DNA of 64,000 nucleotides, from NCBI GenBank assembly GCA_023396255.1, contig JAEWWU010000007.1, positions 53,608 to 117,607 of the forward strand, given 5' to 3'. The stretch's first letter is position 1. Each line of letters begins with the position of its first letter. Below the pieces are notes generated by a model. That model was given only the letters and a program-made list of their open reading frames with translations, was not told the DNA's origin and did not search any database. The translations under genes and the position numbers were made by a program. Of the stretch, positions 34,288 through 44,925 are shown piece by piece. The DNA comes from Bacteroidota bacterium. GTDB taxonomy: Bacteria > Bacteroidota > Bacteroidia > Bacteroidales > Porphyromonadaceae.

Positions 34288-36759
34288 ATGAACATAGAAA
34301 ATAATTGGAGATCCTTTATGGATGACGTTTTAGACGAAAACGAATTTAATTCCCCTTTTCCGGTTTTTTCCGTAGCTCCGGATGGAGAATCGAAACACTA
34401 TAAAATTCCCACAGGATCACTTCCCCTAATTGCGTTGAGGAACACAGTTCTGTTTCCTTCGGTGGCATCTCCTGTAGTCATAGGTAGAGAAGCTACTAAG
34501 AACCTGATTGCACAAATAGAACAGACCGGTGAATTGTTTGTCTGTGTAACTCAAAAAGACGCGGAAGTAGAAGATCCGTCTATGAAAGACTTGTACTCTG
34601 TGGGAACTCTGTGCGAATTGGTTAAAGTATTGGAAATGCCCAATGGTATGCTGACTGCCATCATACAGGCAATAACCCCTTTTAGAGTAGACAAAATCAC
34701 CAGAAAGAAGCCCTTTATGCTGTGTAAAGGAGATATGGTTGCAGAAACTCTTCCTAAGAAAGACGATGAAGAGTTTTTTGTTTTGGCACAGACAATTAAA
34801 GAGCTAACCGTAAAGTCGATGTCTATGTTGGTAGAAGATGCCCCTGCTGAGATGATCGCAGCCATCAAATCCAACGAACGAATGCTCTATGCGCTCAACT
34901 TTGCAGCCGCCGGTATGCCCATCAAGGTGGCAGTTAAGCAAGATTTACTAGAAACTCTTGATCTGAAAGAGCGAGGATTCAAACTGTTACAGTTGATGCA
35001 ACAAGAGATACGTCTTTTGGAGTTAAAAGCCAACATCCATTCCAAAACACGAGAGGAAATGGATCGGCAACAAAAGGAGTATTTCTTACAGCAACAGATG
35101 CGCACTATCCAGGAGGAGTTGGGTGGCAACATCAACGACATAGAGGTCGCAGAGCTACGCAACAGAGCAAAAACAATCTTATGGCCCAATGAGGAGATTA
35201 AGAATGTTTTTCATAAAGAACTTGACAAATTGGAACGCCTCCACCCCCAAAGCCCAGACTATTCGGTACAGATGCAGTATGTACAAACGGTAATAGACCT
35301 TCCTTGGGGTAAGTATAGTGAAGATATTTTCGATCTCAAACGAGCACAACGAATCTTAGACCGAGATCACTTTGGCTTGGAACAGGTAAAGGAGCGTATA
35401 TTGGAGCACCTTGCTGTTCTCAAACTCAAACAAGATATGAAGTCTCCCATTCTATGTCTCTACGGCCCTCCCGGAGTGGGCAAAACGTCTCTGGGGAAGA
35501 GTATAGCCGAGAGTTTGGGACGAAAATACATCCGAATTTCGTTGGGTGGATTGCACGATGAGGCAGAGATCAGAGGACACCGACGCACTTACATAGGTGC
35601 TATGTGTGGTCGCATCATACAAGGTTTGAAAAAAGCAGGCACCTCGAATCCTGTGTTTATTTTGGACGAAATCGACAAAATTTCATCGGACTTCAAAGGA
35701 GACCCGGCCTCTGCCCTTTTGGAAGTTTTGGATCCTGAACAAAACAACACTTTCCACGACAACTACTTAGACATTGACTACGATTTGAGCAAAGTTCTCT
35801 TCATCGCTACGGCAAATACCCTAAGTACAGTTTCGCAGCCTCTCAGAGACCGTATGGAGCTAATACAAGTCAACGGATACATCATAGAAGAAAAAATGCA
35901 AATAGCAAAGAAATATCTAATTCCCAAAGAGCTCGAAGCACACGGTCTCAAAAAGGGGGATATTTCGTTTTCGCCACAAGCGATTGAACTTCTCATAGAT
36001 GGGTACACAAGAGAAAGCGGTGTGCGCACTCTGCAAAAACAGATTGCCGCCGTGGTGCGTAAACAAGCCAAGAAAATAGCTTTTGAGGAAGAATACAACA
36101 AGAATATTACTCCCAAAGAGATAAAGAGCCTCCTCAAGGCCCCTATCTACAATAGAGACCAATGGCTCAATTTTGGTCTTCCCGGGGTTGTTACCGGATT
36201 GGCGTGGACCAGTGTGGGTGGAGAAATTCTTTTCATCGAAAGCTCTTTGCATCCGGGCAAAGACACCAAACTTACCCTAACAGGAAATTTAGGAGACGTA
36301 ATGAAAGAGTCAGCTGTCATCGCATTGGATTACATAAAGGCTCACGCAGATCGGCTCAACATAGATCCTAAAATTATTGCCGGGAATGATGTCCACATAC
36401 ACGTTCCGGAGGGAGCCATTCCCAAAGATGGTCCCAGTGCGGGTATTACAATGGTGACCTCTCTGGTTTCTGCTTTTACTCAAAGTAAAGTAATCCCTCG
36501 TTTGGCAATGACCGGAGAAATAACACTCACGGGGCGAGTGTTACCCGTGGGGGGGATAAAAGAAAAAATTCTTGCGGCCAAGCGAGCCGGAGTAACACAC
36601 ATTATCCTAAGCAAAGAAAACGAAAAAGATATCCGAGAAATAGCTCCCCAATATGTTGTAGGGCTTACATTTCATTACGTTTCACAAGTTGAGGAAGTTC
36701 TCAAATTGGCCTTAGAACAGCCAACCTCTAAGACAAAGGAAACCTCTTCGGAAAAATAA
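34288..36759 (+). CDS. lon: ATP-dependent protease La (Lon)
   Basis: An 823-residue soluble AAA+ protease that degrades damaged and regulatory proteins. The N-terminal LON domain covers about residues 40-240, followed by a coiled coil, the AAA module with GPPGVGKT (about 392-399) and FILDEIDK (Walker B), and the proteolytic domain. There [10 protein letters not shown] (about 710-719) holds the catalytic Ser and a Lys follows in [14 protein letters not shown]. All needed residues are present and the length is standard for Bacteroidetes. It heads a tight seven-gene run. Confidence 0.97.
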   Translation: MNIENNWRSFMDDVLDENEFNSPFPVFSVAPDGESKHYKIPTGSLPLIALRNTVLFPSVASPVVIGREATKNLIAQIEQTGELFVCVTQKDAEVEDPSMKDLYSVGTLCELVKVLEMPNGMLTAIIQAITPFRVDKITRKKPFMLCKGDMVAETLPKKDDEEFFVLAQTIKELTVKSMSMLVEDAPAEMIAAIKSNERMLYALNFAAAGMPIKVAVKQDLLETLDLKERGFKLLQLMQQEIRLLELKANIHSKTREEMDRQQKEYFLQQQMRTIQEELGGNINDIEVAELRNRAKTILWPNEEIKNVFHKELDKLERLHPQSPDYSVQMQYVQTVIDLPWGKYSEDIFDLKRAQRILDRDHFGLEQVKERILEHLAVLKLKQDMKSPILCLYGPPGVGKTSLGKSIAESLGRKYIRISLGGLHDEAEIRGHRRTYIGAMCGRIIQGLKKAGTSNPVFILDEIDKISSDFKGDPASALLEVLDPEQNNTFHDNYLDIDYDLSKVLFIATANTLSTVSQPLRDRMELIQVNGYIIEEKMQIAKKYLIPKELEAHGLKKGDISFSPQAIELLIDGYTRESGVRTLQKQIAAVVRKQAKKIAFEEEYNKNITPKEIKSLLKAPIYNRDQWLNFGLPGVVTGLAWTSVGGEILFIESSLHPGKDTKLTLTGNLGDVMKESAVIALDYIKAHADRLNIDPKIIAGNDVHIHVPEGAIPKDGPSAGITMVTSLVSAFTQSKVIPRLAMTGEITLTGRVLPVGGIKEKILAAKRAGVTHIILSKENEKDIREIAPQYVVGLTFHYVSQVEEVLKLALEQPTSKTKETSSEK

Positions 36760-36765
36760 TTTCTT

Positions 36766-37326
36766 ATGGATCCGGTAAAAACCCAGCAGCAATATAACCA
36801 AGCCGTTTTTGATTGCCGACAAATTTTCGAAAAAAAACTCCACGACTATGGGGCAGCTTGGCGCATCTTGAGAATTTCGTCGCTCACCGATCAACTTCTT
36901 ATTAAAGCTCGGCGTATACGCAGCTTAGAAATAAAAGGAGAGCACCGTATCGGAGATGGGGTTCAGACCGAGTTTCAAGCCATTGTAAATTATTGCATCA
37001 TAGGGCTTATACAATGGCAAATGGGATGGGTAGAAGAAGTCGATCTCACCCCTCAAGAAGCCTTGACAAAGTATGACAAAGTAGTACAATTGGCTTATCA
37101 GCTTATGGAAAATAAAAACCACGACTATGATGAGGCTTGGAGACAAATGCGGATTTCTTCTTACACCGACCTTATATTGACAAAACTGTTGCGGATTAAG
37201 CAAATCGAAGATCTAAATGAAAAGACTCTAATCTCTGAGGGAATTGATGCCAACTATATGGATATATTAAATTACGCTATCTTTGCCCTCATCAGATTGG
37301 AAGAAAGCAGCCACGGAAATGAGTAA
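36766..37326 (+). CDS. DUF1599 domain protein (two repeats)
   Basis: A 186-residue protein made of two copies of the same unit: HDYGAAWR with RISSLTDQLL and HDYDEAWR with RISSYTDLIL, about 85 residues apart. This is the DUF1599 family, common in Bacteroidetes beside the DoxX/tpiA genes. The fold may be related to nucleotide pyrophosphohydrolases, but no activity is established. It starts 6 bases after lon and overlaps the next gene by 8 bases. Confidence 0.85.
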   Translation: MDPVKTQQQYNQAVFDCRQIFEKKLHDYGAAWRILRISSLTDQLLIKARRIRSLEIKGEHRIGDGVQTEFQAIVNYCIIGLIQWQMGWVEEVDLTPQEALTKYDKVVQLAYQLMENKNHDYDEAWRQMRISSYTDLILTKLLRIKQIEDLNEKTLISEGIDANYMDILNYAIFALIRLEESSHGNE

Positions 37327-38611
37327 GAAAGCCCTCAAACACTACTTGGCAGAGACCTCTCGGATTTTGCTATCCTTTACATTCCTTTTCTCGGGATTTG
37401 TCAAGGGAATAGATCCGTGGGGAACATCTATCAAGATCGGAGAATATTTAGAGGCTTTCGGACTGGGGGCTCTATCTTCTTTGTCTATGGTTGCCTCAAT
37501 AGGATTGAGTAGTATCGAATTTATCTTAGGAGGATGGATTCTGATGGGATTTTGGCGCAAAAAGAGTGCTGTGGCAACCACAATCGTAATGATTGTAATG
37601 ACTTTGCTAACTCTTCATTCTGCCATCTTCAACACAGTAGCGGATTGTGGTTGTTTTGGCGATGCCTTCAAATTGTCCAACTGGGAAACGTTCGGCAAAA
37701 ACATAGTCTTACTTGTTTTTTCATTTTTCTTTCTCAAGGGGAATAGATACACTACTCCCATATTACAAAAAAAATGGATGTACGTGTTTACCTCTGTCTT
37801 TCTTTTGGGATGGGCTATTTTTATCTATTCCAATTTGGCACACTTGCCAATGATTGATTTTCGTCCTTTCAAAAAGGGAAAATCTCTAAGAGCTTTGGTA
37901 TTACCGCCTGCCGATGCTCCGGAACCCATTATCGAATACGATTTTATTTACGAAAAGGATGGGAAAAGGGAAACTTTTTCTATGCACAACCTTCCGGACG
38001 AAAGTTGGACCTATGTGGATCGTGTGGAACACCTAATCTCACCCGGGTACCAGCCCCCAATCGAGGACTTCAGTATATTCCGAGATGATGAAGAAGTTAC
38101 GCAAGAGCTTTTGGAGCTGCAGGGTTCTATGATTTGGGTGTTAAGTGCCAATTGGTCCGATGCATCACATACAGCCGCGCGGAGACTCAATAAGTTGCAT
38201 TATTGGGCAAAAGAGAGTGGAGTTCGTTTCTATGGTATTTCAGCTTCTGTTGATGCAGAAAAAGGGGCTTGGAGAAATAGTAGCGGAGCCTCTTACCCTT
38301 TGCTTTTTGCGGATGCGGTTACCATAAAAACAATGGTTCGAGCAAATCCCTCGATAATGTTTATAAAAGATGGGGTTATTGTGGAAAAAATAAATGCCAA
38401 CGACCTACCCGAAGAGGAGCAGATAGCCTCTTTCGCTAAAAACGTATTCCAAAGAGATGTGAACTCTATCATCCCCTCCGTGTATATAGAACGCTGGGTA
38501 GTGTTGTTTATTTGGTTGATCTGTTCCCTTGTTTTTTTAATCTTACAGATAGGGAAAGGTGAAGACAACCAAAACTCTCCTCTTTGGTCCAATGCAAACA
38601 CGCAAGTGTAA
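37319..38611 (+). CDS. DoxX-like membrane protein with thioredoxin-like tail (BT_3928 type)
   Basis: A 430-residue protein. The first 150 residues hold four membrane helices of the DoxX/MauE type with a Cys pair, ADCGCFG, near residue 107. The rest is a periplasmic part with a weak thioredoxin-like fold (about 250-380) lacking a CxxC, and a last membrane helix near 395-415. The family (BT_3928) is conserved in Bacteroidetes next to DUF1599 and tpiA; function unknown, perhaps redox-related from the MauE likeness. The frame opens at 37283 within DUF1599, but the ATG at 37319 overlaps its stop only slightly and begins the conserved part. Confidence 0.82.
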   Translation: MSKKALKHYLAETSRILLSFTFLFSGFVKGIDPWGTSIKIGEYLEAFGLGALSSLSMVASIGLSSIEFILGGWILMGFWRKKSAVATTIVMIVMTLLTLHSAIFNTVADCGCFGDAFKLSNWETFGKNIVLLVFSFFFLKGNRYTTPILQKKWMYVFTSVFLLGWAIFIYSNLAHLPMIDFRPFKKGKSLRALVLPPADAPEPIIEYDFIYEKDGKRETFSMHNLPDESWTYVDRVEHLISPGYQPPIEDFSIFRDDEEVTQELLELQGSMIWVLSANWSDASHTAARRLNKLHYWAKESGVRFYGISASVDAEKGAWRNSSGASYPLLFADAVTIKTMVRANPSIMFIKDGVIVEKINANDLPEEEQIASFAKNVFQRDVNSIIPSVYIERWVVLFIWLICSLVFLILQIGKGEDNQNSPLWSNANTQV

Positions 38612-38638
38612 TCAACACAACTAAAAACATATTTTGCA

Positions 38639-39394
38639 ATGAGACAGTTAGTAGTAGCAGGGAACTGGAAAATGAACAAAGACCTCTCAACCGGTCTTGA
38701 TTTGGTAAAGAAACTAAAGGAAACGCTGTCTGCCACGCAGCATTCTTGCAAAGTGATCATAGCGCCCCCCTTTCCCCTCCTTTATCCCATTGGACAGTTA
38801 CTCGAAAGCAGCAACATTTCACTGGCTGCACAAGATTGTGCGACACACGCAAGCGGAGCTTTCACAGGTGAAGTTTCTGCACAAATGCTTACTTCGTGCA
38901 GATGCTCCTATGTTATTTTAGGGCACTCTGAACGCAGACAATACTATGGAGAGAATTCTCTTTCACTGCAACAAAAGATTCAACAAGCTTTAGACAACAA
39001 CCTATCCATCATATTTTGTGTAGGAGAAAATCAACAGGAGAGAGAATCTGAAAAACATTTCTCTGTTGTGGAAGAACAACTGATTTCTGCACTGAAAGAC
39101 TTATCGGCAGAGCAAATGAACCATTTCATATTGGCTTATGAACCCGTTTGGGCCATTGGTACTGGTCTGACGGCAACCCCCTCACAGGCACAAGAGATGC
39201 ACCGGTTTATTCGTTCAGTTGTCGAAAAACAATGGGGTGAGACAACCGCTCAAGAGATAACCATATTGTACGGAGGAAGTTGCAACCCGACGAATGCTTC
39301 GGAGTTATTCTCTTGTCCGGATGTTGATGGTGGTCTTATCGGAGGGGCTGCATTAGATGCCGAAAAGTTTGCTGCCATAATCAAAGCTCGTTGA
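38639..39394 (+). CDS. tpiA: Triosephosphate isomerase
   Basis: Interconverts dihydroxyacetone phosphate and glyceraldehyde 3-phosphate. GNWKMN near residues 8-13 holds the catalytic Lys, GHSERR near 98 the electrophilic His, and AYEPVWAIGTG near 167-177 the catalytic Glu and start of the flexible loop. GGSCNP and GGLIGGAALD bind phosphate. Length 251, standard. It is in the middle of the lon-led run. Confidence 0.98.
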   Translation: MRQLVVAGNWKMNKDLSTGLDLVKKLKETLSATQHSCKVIIAPPFPLLYPIGQLLESSNISLAAQDCATHASGAFTGEVSAQMLTSCRCSYVILGHSERRQYYGENSLSLQQKIQQALDNNLSIIFCVGENQQERESEKHFSVVEEQLISALKDLSAEQMNHFILAYEPVWAIGTGLTATPSQAQEMHRFIRSVVEKQWGETTAQEITILYGGSCNPTNASELFSCPDVDGGLIGGAALDAEKFAAIIKAR

Positions 39395-39463
39395 GCAATA
39401 AGCCGACTTTTTTCTTTAAGTATGTCCTTGTCTGTCTTCTCTAACTCATAGATTTTACAAAGA

Positions 39464-40015
39464 ATGGCAATAAACTATTTCAAAAAGAATTTGGGTGTAG
39501 TTCTTTCAGCTTTTTTATTTGTATTTCCGGTTCTTTCTGCTCAGGCACAAAGTCAAGAAGAACCGAGGTTATTACAAAAATACAATCCCATATTCGAGGA
39601 GCTTGCCAAACACCATCCGGATCAAGGTTTCGTACAAATATATCAGCCGGAACAGATTGCCGGATTAGTTGGAAAAGTACGTTCTATACAGAAAGTTGTT
39701 CAAGGAACAAAAGCCCAACAGACAACGACTGAAAATGGGAAGCTCGTAACCAAGCGCTGGGGATATAGAATACAGATCTACACTGGAAATCTCCCCAACT
39801 CCAAGGACGAAGCCTACCGCAGAGCTCGCTTAGTTGCTAACCTATTCCCGACGGAGGGTACCTATGTAGTGTACAATGCCCCCTTCTGGAGATTGGTGGT
39901 TGGTAATTATAGAACTCGGGAGGAGGCACACGAAAATCTTATTCGATTCAAAACGGCTCTGCCAAATATTTCTTCAGAGATATACATAGTCAAAGATAGG
40001 GTTCTATTGCCCTAA
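39464..40015 (+). CDS. Exported SPOR-domain protein
   Basis: A 183-residue protein with a signal peptide (about 1-29, ending AQA) and a C-terminal SPOR domain (about 105-180, beginning WGYRIQIYTG with the second strand WRLVVGNYRT). SPOR domains bind denuded glycan strands at the division septum. The middle is a linker. In Bacteroidetes a SPOR gene between tpiA and folE is common. It starts 69 bases after tpiA. Confidence 0.9.
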   Translation: MAINYFKKNLGVVLSAFLFVFPVLSAQAQSQEEPRLLQKYNPIFEELAKHHPDQGFVQIYQPEQIAGLVGKVRSIQKVVQGTKAQQTTTENGKLVTKRWGYRIQIYTGNLPNSKDEAYRRARLVANLFPTEGTYVVYNAPFWRLVVGNYRTREEAHENLIRFKTALPNISSEIYIVKDRVLLP

Positions 40016-40030
40016 TCAATACCAAAACAG

Positions 40031-40627
40031 ATGAACAAACAAACACAGACAACAGATTTGCTTTACAATCCACAGGTGACAGAAGAGCTAAAATCGCACT
40101 ACCGCTCTGTTCTCTCGGTATTAGGAGAAGATGTAGACCGAGAGGGATTGCTCAAAACCCCAGAACGAGTGGCAAAAGCGATGCAATTTTTAACCAAAGG
40201 GTATCGTGAAGATCCGGAGTCCATACTGCGTGCCGCCATCTTTGAGGAAGATTACAGGCAAATGGTTATTGTCAAAGACATTGATTTCTTTTCGATGTGC
40301 GAGCATCATATGTTGCCTTTTTTTGGGAAGGTTCACGTAGGATATATCCCCAATCGATACATCACGGGGTTAAGCAAAATTCCTCGAGTGGTAGATGTTT
40401 ATGCACGTCGGTTGCAGGTGCAAGAAAGACTGACCACTCAAATCAAGGAATGCATCCAAAACACTCTCAATCCTCTTGGGGTTATTGTTGTTATAGAAGC
40501 CCAACATATGTGTATGCAGATGCGTGGAGTAGAAAAGCAAAACTCTCTGACCACAACAAGCGACTTTACCGGAGCCTTTGAAGAGGCACGCACCAGAGAG
40601 GAGTTTCTCAATCTCATAAAAAAATAG
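40031..40627 (+). CDS. folE: GTP cyclohydrolase I
   Basis: First step of tetrahydrofolate synthesis: GTP to 7,8-dihydroneopterin triphosphate. [11 protein letters not shown] near residues 86-96 and QHMCMQMRG near 157-165 provide the zinc-binding Cys/His ligands and catalytic His. [12 protein letters not shown] is the subunit-interface block. Length 198, normal. It lies 15 bases after the SPOR gene. Confidence 0.97.
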   Translation: MNKQTQTTDLLYNPQVTEELKSHYRSVLSVLGEDVDREGLLKTPERVAKAMQFLTKGYREDPESILRAAIFEEDYRQMVIVKDIDFFSMCEHHMLPFFGKVHVGYIPNRYITGLSKIPRVVDVYARRLQVQERLTTQIKECIQNTLNPLGVIVVIEAQHMCMQMRGVEKQNSLTTTSDFTGAFEEARTREEFLNLIKK

Positions 40628-40651
40628 TTCAGCAAATACCTTAACGAGTCT

Positions 40652-41209
40652 ATGATCTACAAATTCTCGATCTTATCCGATGAAATTGATAACTTCAAAA
40701 GGATTATTAAAATTGATGCAGAAAATACTTTTGAAGATCTCCACAAATTCATAACAAAGATTTTGAAGTACAATGAGGGAGCTTTTACAACTTTCTATAC
40801 CTGCGACGATGAGTGGGGAAAAGAAACCGAAATCACTCCATTCGATATGGGTACATCTGCCGATGCTGACTCTTATACGATGGATCGGACTCGCCTCGAA
40901 GAACTCCTCGATGATCAAGGACAACGGCTTATTTACGTTTTCGATATGCTCACCGACCGGAGACTTTTTCTCATTCTTTCTGAGATTTCGTGCGGTTCTC
41001 TTGCTGCTCCCTCCCTTCTCGAAAGCATTGGGGAGGCTCCACAAGAGAGTCAAGAGGATGTCTTTATTCAACAATCCACAACGGCTCTCTCTGCTTCTGG
41101 AATAGGGTTGGACATAGACTCCGAATTCTATGGAGATACTCTTTACGATAGCGACGAATTGGCAGAATTAAGTGATGACTTGGAGGGATTTGGCGATGAA
41201 ATTCTCTAA
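40652..41209 (+). CDS. PRiA4b ORF-3-like protein
   Basis: A 185-residue protein of the plasmid pRiA4b ORF-3-like family (also named IS1096 element passenger TnpR-like). Typical pieces are YKFSILSDEIDNFKR at the start, ENTFEDLHKFI, and DDEWGKETEITP. The last 50 residues are acidic and Ser/Leu/Asp-rich. Despite the name there is no sign of a mobile element here. Function unknown. It ends the lon-led run, with a terminator 24 bases downstream. Confidence 0.8.
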   Translation: MIYKFSILSDEIDNFKRIIKIDAENTFEDLHKFITKILKYNEGAFTTFYTCDDEWGKETEITPFDMGTSADADSYTMDRTRLEELLDDQGQRLIYVFDMLTDRRLFLILSEISCGSLAAPSLLESIGEAPQESQEDVFIQQSTTALSASGIGLDIDSEFYGDTLYDSDELAELSDDLEGFGDEIL

Positions 41210-41232
41210 TGAGATTGAGCTACAATAAACAA

Positions 41233-41276
41233 TAGGCATAGGAGAATATCTTCCTGTGCCTAATTCTTTTTTCGCT
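41233..41276 (+). terminator. Rho-independent terminator of the lon-led unit
   Basis: TAGGCATAGGA pairs with TCCTGTGCCTA (one G-T wobble) over an 8-base loop and is followed by ATTCTTTTTT. It covers the only early GTG of the miaA frame (41256) and so argues for the later start. Confidence 0.75.
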
Positions 41277-41330
41277 TTTTCTTTCTTTTTACTCCAATTC
41301 GACAACCCCTCCTTCAATCCAGAAAACGTT

Positions 41331-42296
41331 GTGTACACTCCTAGACTAATTGTCTTATCCGGTCCTACTGGTGTAGGGAAAACAGCCCTAAGCATCGCTT
41401 TGGCAAAACACTTAGACTGCCCTATTATCTCCGCCGATTCTCGTCAGTTATACAAAGAAATTCCCATAGGCACAGCAGCCCCTACTCCTCAGGAACAATC
41501 CCTCTGTCTGCATTATATGGTGGGCAATAAGTCTATATTGGAGCCGTATAGTGCCGGACAGTTCGAAAACGATGTTCTTCAATTGCTCCAGGAATTATTT
41601 TCCAAGCACCCTTTCGTAGTTCTTTGCGGAGGATCTATGCTCTACATAGATGCCGTTTGTAGAGGAATAGACGATGTTCCAGATGCGGATCCGGAAATTA
41701 GAAAAACTCTTAACGAACGATACGCCCGTGAAGGACTTAGTGGAATCTTGACAGAACTCAAACTTGCAGATCCAGAATATTATCACCTTGTAGATCATAA
41801 AAACCCACAGCGAGTAATTCACGGGTTGGAGATATTTTTATCCTGTGGCACTCCCCTATCTCACTTCAGAACGGGGCTTGAGAAAAAACGGTTCTTTAAG
41901 ATTCACCGATTTCAAATGGTTCGCAATCGGGAAGATTTGTATGCAAGAATCAATCTTAGAGTTATACAAATGATTCAAGAAGGATTGGAAGAAGAAGCCA
42001 AAGCTCTATTTCCATACCGACATCTCAATGCTCTTAACACAGTTGGATACAAAGAAATGTTTGCCTACTTGGAAAACAAGATAGACTTATCCGAAGCAAT
42101 CCGCTTGATACAGCGCAATAGCCGCCATTATGCCAGAAAACAAATGACTTGGTTTCGCAAAGACGGCAGATACAAAGAGATAGATGCTTCTCTTACCCCG
42201 GAAAAACAGATTGCTGCTATAGCGGATTCTATTAAGAAAGTTGCCCCTATTTCGGAAATTTCCTCGCCCATTAAACCAGCGACTTTTGGGCACTGA
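41331..42296 (+). CDS. miaA: tRNA dimethylallyltransferase
   Basis: Adds a dimethylallyl group to A37 of tRNAs reading UNN codons. LIVLSGPTGVGKTAL holds the P-loop, SADSRQLYKEIPIGTA binds substrate and metal, and the C-terminal part has RNSRHYARKQMTWFRK, the tRNA-contact block. The open frame runs back to a GTG at 41256, but that codon is inside the terminator hairpin of the previous unit and the extra residues are hydrophobic and unlike MiaA. The GTG at 41331 places the P-loop near residue 10, as is normal. No ATG is available upstream of the conserved part. Confidence 0.93.
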   Translation: MYTPRLIVLSGPTGVGKTALSIALAKHLDCPIISADSRQLYKEIPIGTAAPTPQEQSLCLHYMVGNKSILEPYSAGQFENDVLQLLQELFSKHPFVVLCGGSMLYIDAVCRGIDDVPDADPEIRKTLNERYAREGLSGILTELKLADPEYYHLVDHKNPQRVIHGLEIFLSCGTPLSHFRTGLEKKRFFKIHRFQMVRNREDLYARINLRVIQMIQEGLEEEAKALFPYRHLNALNTVGYKEMFAYLENKIDLSEAIRLIQRNSRHYARKQMTWFRKDGRYKEIDASLTPEKQIAAIADSIKKVAPISEISSPIKPATFGH

Positions 42297-42781
42297 AGGA
42301 AAAATTCTCTCTCGTATTCCGATTCTATTAATGTTATTGCTCCATCGTTACCTATGCCAAAGAGGGTTAATACTTTGATATCTGAACTTCTCTCCAAACC
42401 TGTACATTACAGACATCCACGAACAAGTCTGTTTTATACAAATCATTCTCTCCATAGTAGGTTAGCTGTGAGATAATAGCAAAGATTCTTCAACTTTATT
42501 CCACCGGAGACTGTCGCCTTTTGCAACAGTCTCTTATAGGTAAAAGTAACACTTTCTACAGAAGTAAAGAAAGGTAAAACCGCACTGAGAGATTCGACAA
42601 AGTGCACCAAGGGATGAAATCGTTTCTACCGAGAAATTTAACGGAGGATAGTTTTATGGGTACAGACGTTTGTAGGAGGGGTCGCCAAAACAAAAACGAA
42701 TCCAATTTTTGAATTAAAAAAAGCGAAATTTGTCATATATTTTTGTATATTTGAGAGTAGTAGTTAAAAAGATCGATTCGT
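42297..42781. other. Intergenic region with a palindromic element and -7-like boxes
   Basis: Holds a hairpin at 42507-42533 (GAGACTGT with ACAGTCTC) whose right arm GCAACAGTCTCT recurs at 46954-46965. TATTTTTG at 42738-42745 and TATATTTG at 42746-42753 are -7-like and lie 30-40 bases before the next ATG; no TTG is found at the right distance. No gene is seen. Confidence 0.55.
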
Positions 42782-44920
42782 ATGAACTCACAACCATCAC
42801 TCCAACGAAGCCTTTTAGGCTTTTTCTTGCTATGCGCTTTTCAAATGCTCTCGTATGCTCAGCACACCGAACTCAATATTTACGGCGTGGTTAGCTCTGA
42901 GTCCAAAACTCCAACCAAAGAGTATTCGCCTCATAGGTTACAACAGCTCTCTATGGAGCATATGCAAAAGGGCAAGCCTCTCCAGATAAACCTTATATAC
43001 AAAGACGATACACCGACGAAGATGGGGTGTAAAGAGGTGCTAGAGTATGCTGCCAGGATGTGGTGTGATAACTTAACCGTATCAGAGCAAACGAAAGGAA
43101 TACTCAACATAGAAGTCTGCTTCTCAGACAAGATGCCCGAAAACTTAGCCTATGTTGCTACTCCTTTTTGCTCAAAAACAAAAGAAGCATTAGTACCAGA
43201 CGCTGTCCTCTTTGCAATGGGAGAGAAAACAAGTTCACAACTACACGATGGAGTCTTTGGACGCATATATATAAACAGTAAACTTAATTGGTTTATAGAA
43301 GGCTCTGTCAATGAGACGATCTCGGAGCAACAGTATGACCTAAAGACGATATCGTTGCGTGCTATAGGAAATGTGTTGGGCTTCGCTTCGACTGTGGGGG
43401 CTTCAGTTTCATTTAAGTCTCGAGAAATTATTCAAGGTACAATACTTGATAGACATATATTGGGTCTCAATGGGCAGTCCCTTTTTGACCAAATAGATGG
43501 GAAGAAGCGAGAACAACTCTCTGATATATCTGGCAAAGACTTCTTTTGGACTGGAGACAAAGCCCTGCCCTTGTACAATCCTAAAGAGCTGTCTACAGAA
43601 AGCTTTATGTGCTTCTCTGATCAAGTCACAGGGCTATTCTCGGGACGGATTATGAAGGGGCAGACAGAGCACAGTATTGACCCAAACTCCTTGCAAGTAA
43701 TGTGGGGCATCGGATGGAAACAGTATTCCGATAACAAGGTTAGTATTGAAGCAAAAGAAAAAAACAAGGGAGATATATTGGTCTATGGATCTAGCTGTAC
43801 CCTCACATACAAGACTTCCTCTTCGCTTCCTATCTCACCCATCCAATGGAGTGTGTGTTATTTGGGAAAAGATGCCCAGTACCACGAGATCTGCCAAAGT
43901 AAGTCGCAAAACTTAACACTCCCTATACAATTCGATTTAAGTAAGGCATCTATCAATTCTTCGGGGCTTTATATGGTACGAGTTCGTCTGGAGGGTATTT
44001 CTCAAGGGTTAAAAATATCGGGTGACCAGATCTTTTACGTTTCTGCAGCTCCTGCTCCTATAAAAGTGACTTTCTCAGAGACAGACAGAGGAACTTATTT
44101 TGTTAGTGGAATTCTTAGTATTGAGAGTCTGGGAGCAGAAGAATTTCAGATTTGTGTAACAGACTATGAAGATGGTCATAAAAGAAAAGGACTCATAAAG
44201 CATCTTAATTATACTAGCTTTCGAGTTCATGCCTTAAGAAGCGATGGTTATACTGAAGTAAAAGTTAAAGCAACAAACAAGTTTGGATCTCAAGAGATCG
44301 AGGTGCCCATAATAGATTCGTACACTGGATCTGGTCATAACGAAGAAAAAGAGAGAGAGATAACAATAGCACAATACATATCCGATGAGTCTGGGTGCAT
44401 AGAGGATATTGCTCTCAGCTTAATGAAGGGCGATTGGGGCAGAGAAATTCAGAAAAGCTATCAAGTGCAGCAACAGTATGTTTATGAAGGAGAAGTAGTA
44501 AAAACTGTTCTCTCAGAAAAAAAGGATGTAGAGCCTGAGACTTTTTTTTATGATGCTCAGCTTATCTATAAACTGTGTCCGAAAGAGCCTGATGACATTT
44601 ATGTTACTCTACACTTATATAAAGACGGTGGAATTGTAGTCTCTTCTTCCCCCCACTCTGTCAGACAAGACAAGGTAGTTACTTCACTCTCTTCTCCTGT
44701 TACAGGGACTCTTGGATTTGATATCTTCTTGAGTTCACCCTCTTCCCTACGGATTGCGTTCCAAGACTTAGCAAGACACCAAGTCAGACTATACAACCTA
44801 TATGGGGAATTGCTTTTCTCTGCTCCAGAAGTTCAAAAAGAAGTAACAATTCCTCTCTTGACAGAGCTAAGTACAACTCACTATGTACTCCAAATAGATA
44901 ACGAAACAATAAAACTGTAA
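42782..44920 (+). CDS. Secreted metallopeptidase-like protein lacking zinc ligands, probable T9SS tail
   Basis: A 712-residue protein with a signal peptide (about 1-26, ending YAQ). Residues about 30-315 follow the layout of secreted zinc metallopeptidases whose site reads YDxxTxxLHExGHxLGF: QYDLKTISLRAIGNVLGF (about 185-202), then LDRHILGLNGQSLFD, FFWTGDKALPLYNP, CFSD and SIDPNSLQVMWGIGW. The expected HExxH reads RAIGN, so both His and the Glu are gone. Two beta-sandwich regions follow (about 320-560), and the end (about 640-712) resembles a T9SS C-terminal domain. A binding or structural role is inferred; hydrolysis is unlikely. A related gene follows 5 bases later. Confidence 0.7.
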   Translation: MNSQPSLQRSLLGFFLLCAFQMLSYAQHTELNIYGVVSSESKTPTKEYSPHRLQQLSMEHMQKGKPLQINLIYKDDTPTKMGCKEVLEYAARMWCDNLTVSEQTKGILNIEVCFSDKMPENLAYVATPFCSKTKEALVPDAVLFAMGEKTSSQLHDGVFGRIYINSKLNWFIEGSVNETISEQQYDLKTISLRAIGNVLGFASTVGASVSFKSREIIQGTILDRHILGLNGQSLFDQIDGKKREQLSDISGKDFFWTGDKALPLYNPKELSTESFMCFSDQVTGLFSGRIMKGQTEHSIDPNSLQVMWGIGWKQYSDNKVSIEAKEKNKGDILVYGSSCTLTYKTSSSLPISPIQWSVCYLGKDAQYHEICQSKSQNLTLPIQFDLSKASINSSGLYMVRVRLEGISQGLKISGDQIFYVSAAPAPIKVTFSETDRGTYFVSGILSIESLGAEEFQICVTDYEDGHKRKGLIKHLNYTSFRVHALRSDGYTEVKVKATNKFGSQEIEVPIIDSYTGSGHNEEKEREITIAQYISDESGCIEDIALSLMKGDWGREIQKSYQVQQQYVYEGEVVKTVLSEKKDVEPETFFYDAQLIYKLCPKEPDDIYVTLHLYKDGGIVVSSSPHSVRQDKVVTSLSSPVTGTLGFDIFLSSPSSLRIAFQDLARHQVRLYNLYGELLFSAPEVQKEVTIPLLTELSTTHYVLQIDNETIKL

Positions 44921-44925
44921 TCTCT

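Noticed and set aside
40652..41209. Insertion-sequence passenger suggested by the name of the PRiA4b/IS1096 TnpR-like family
   Set aside because: The gene sits in a conserved chromosomal run with its own terminator, and no transposase or inverted repeats flank it.
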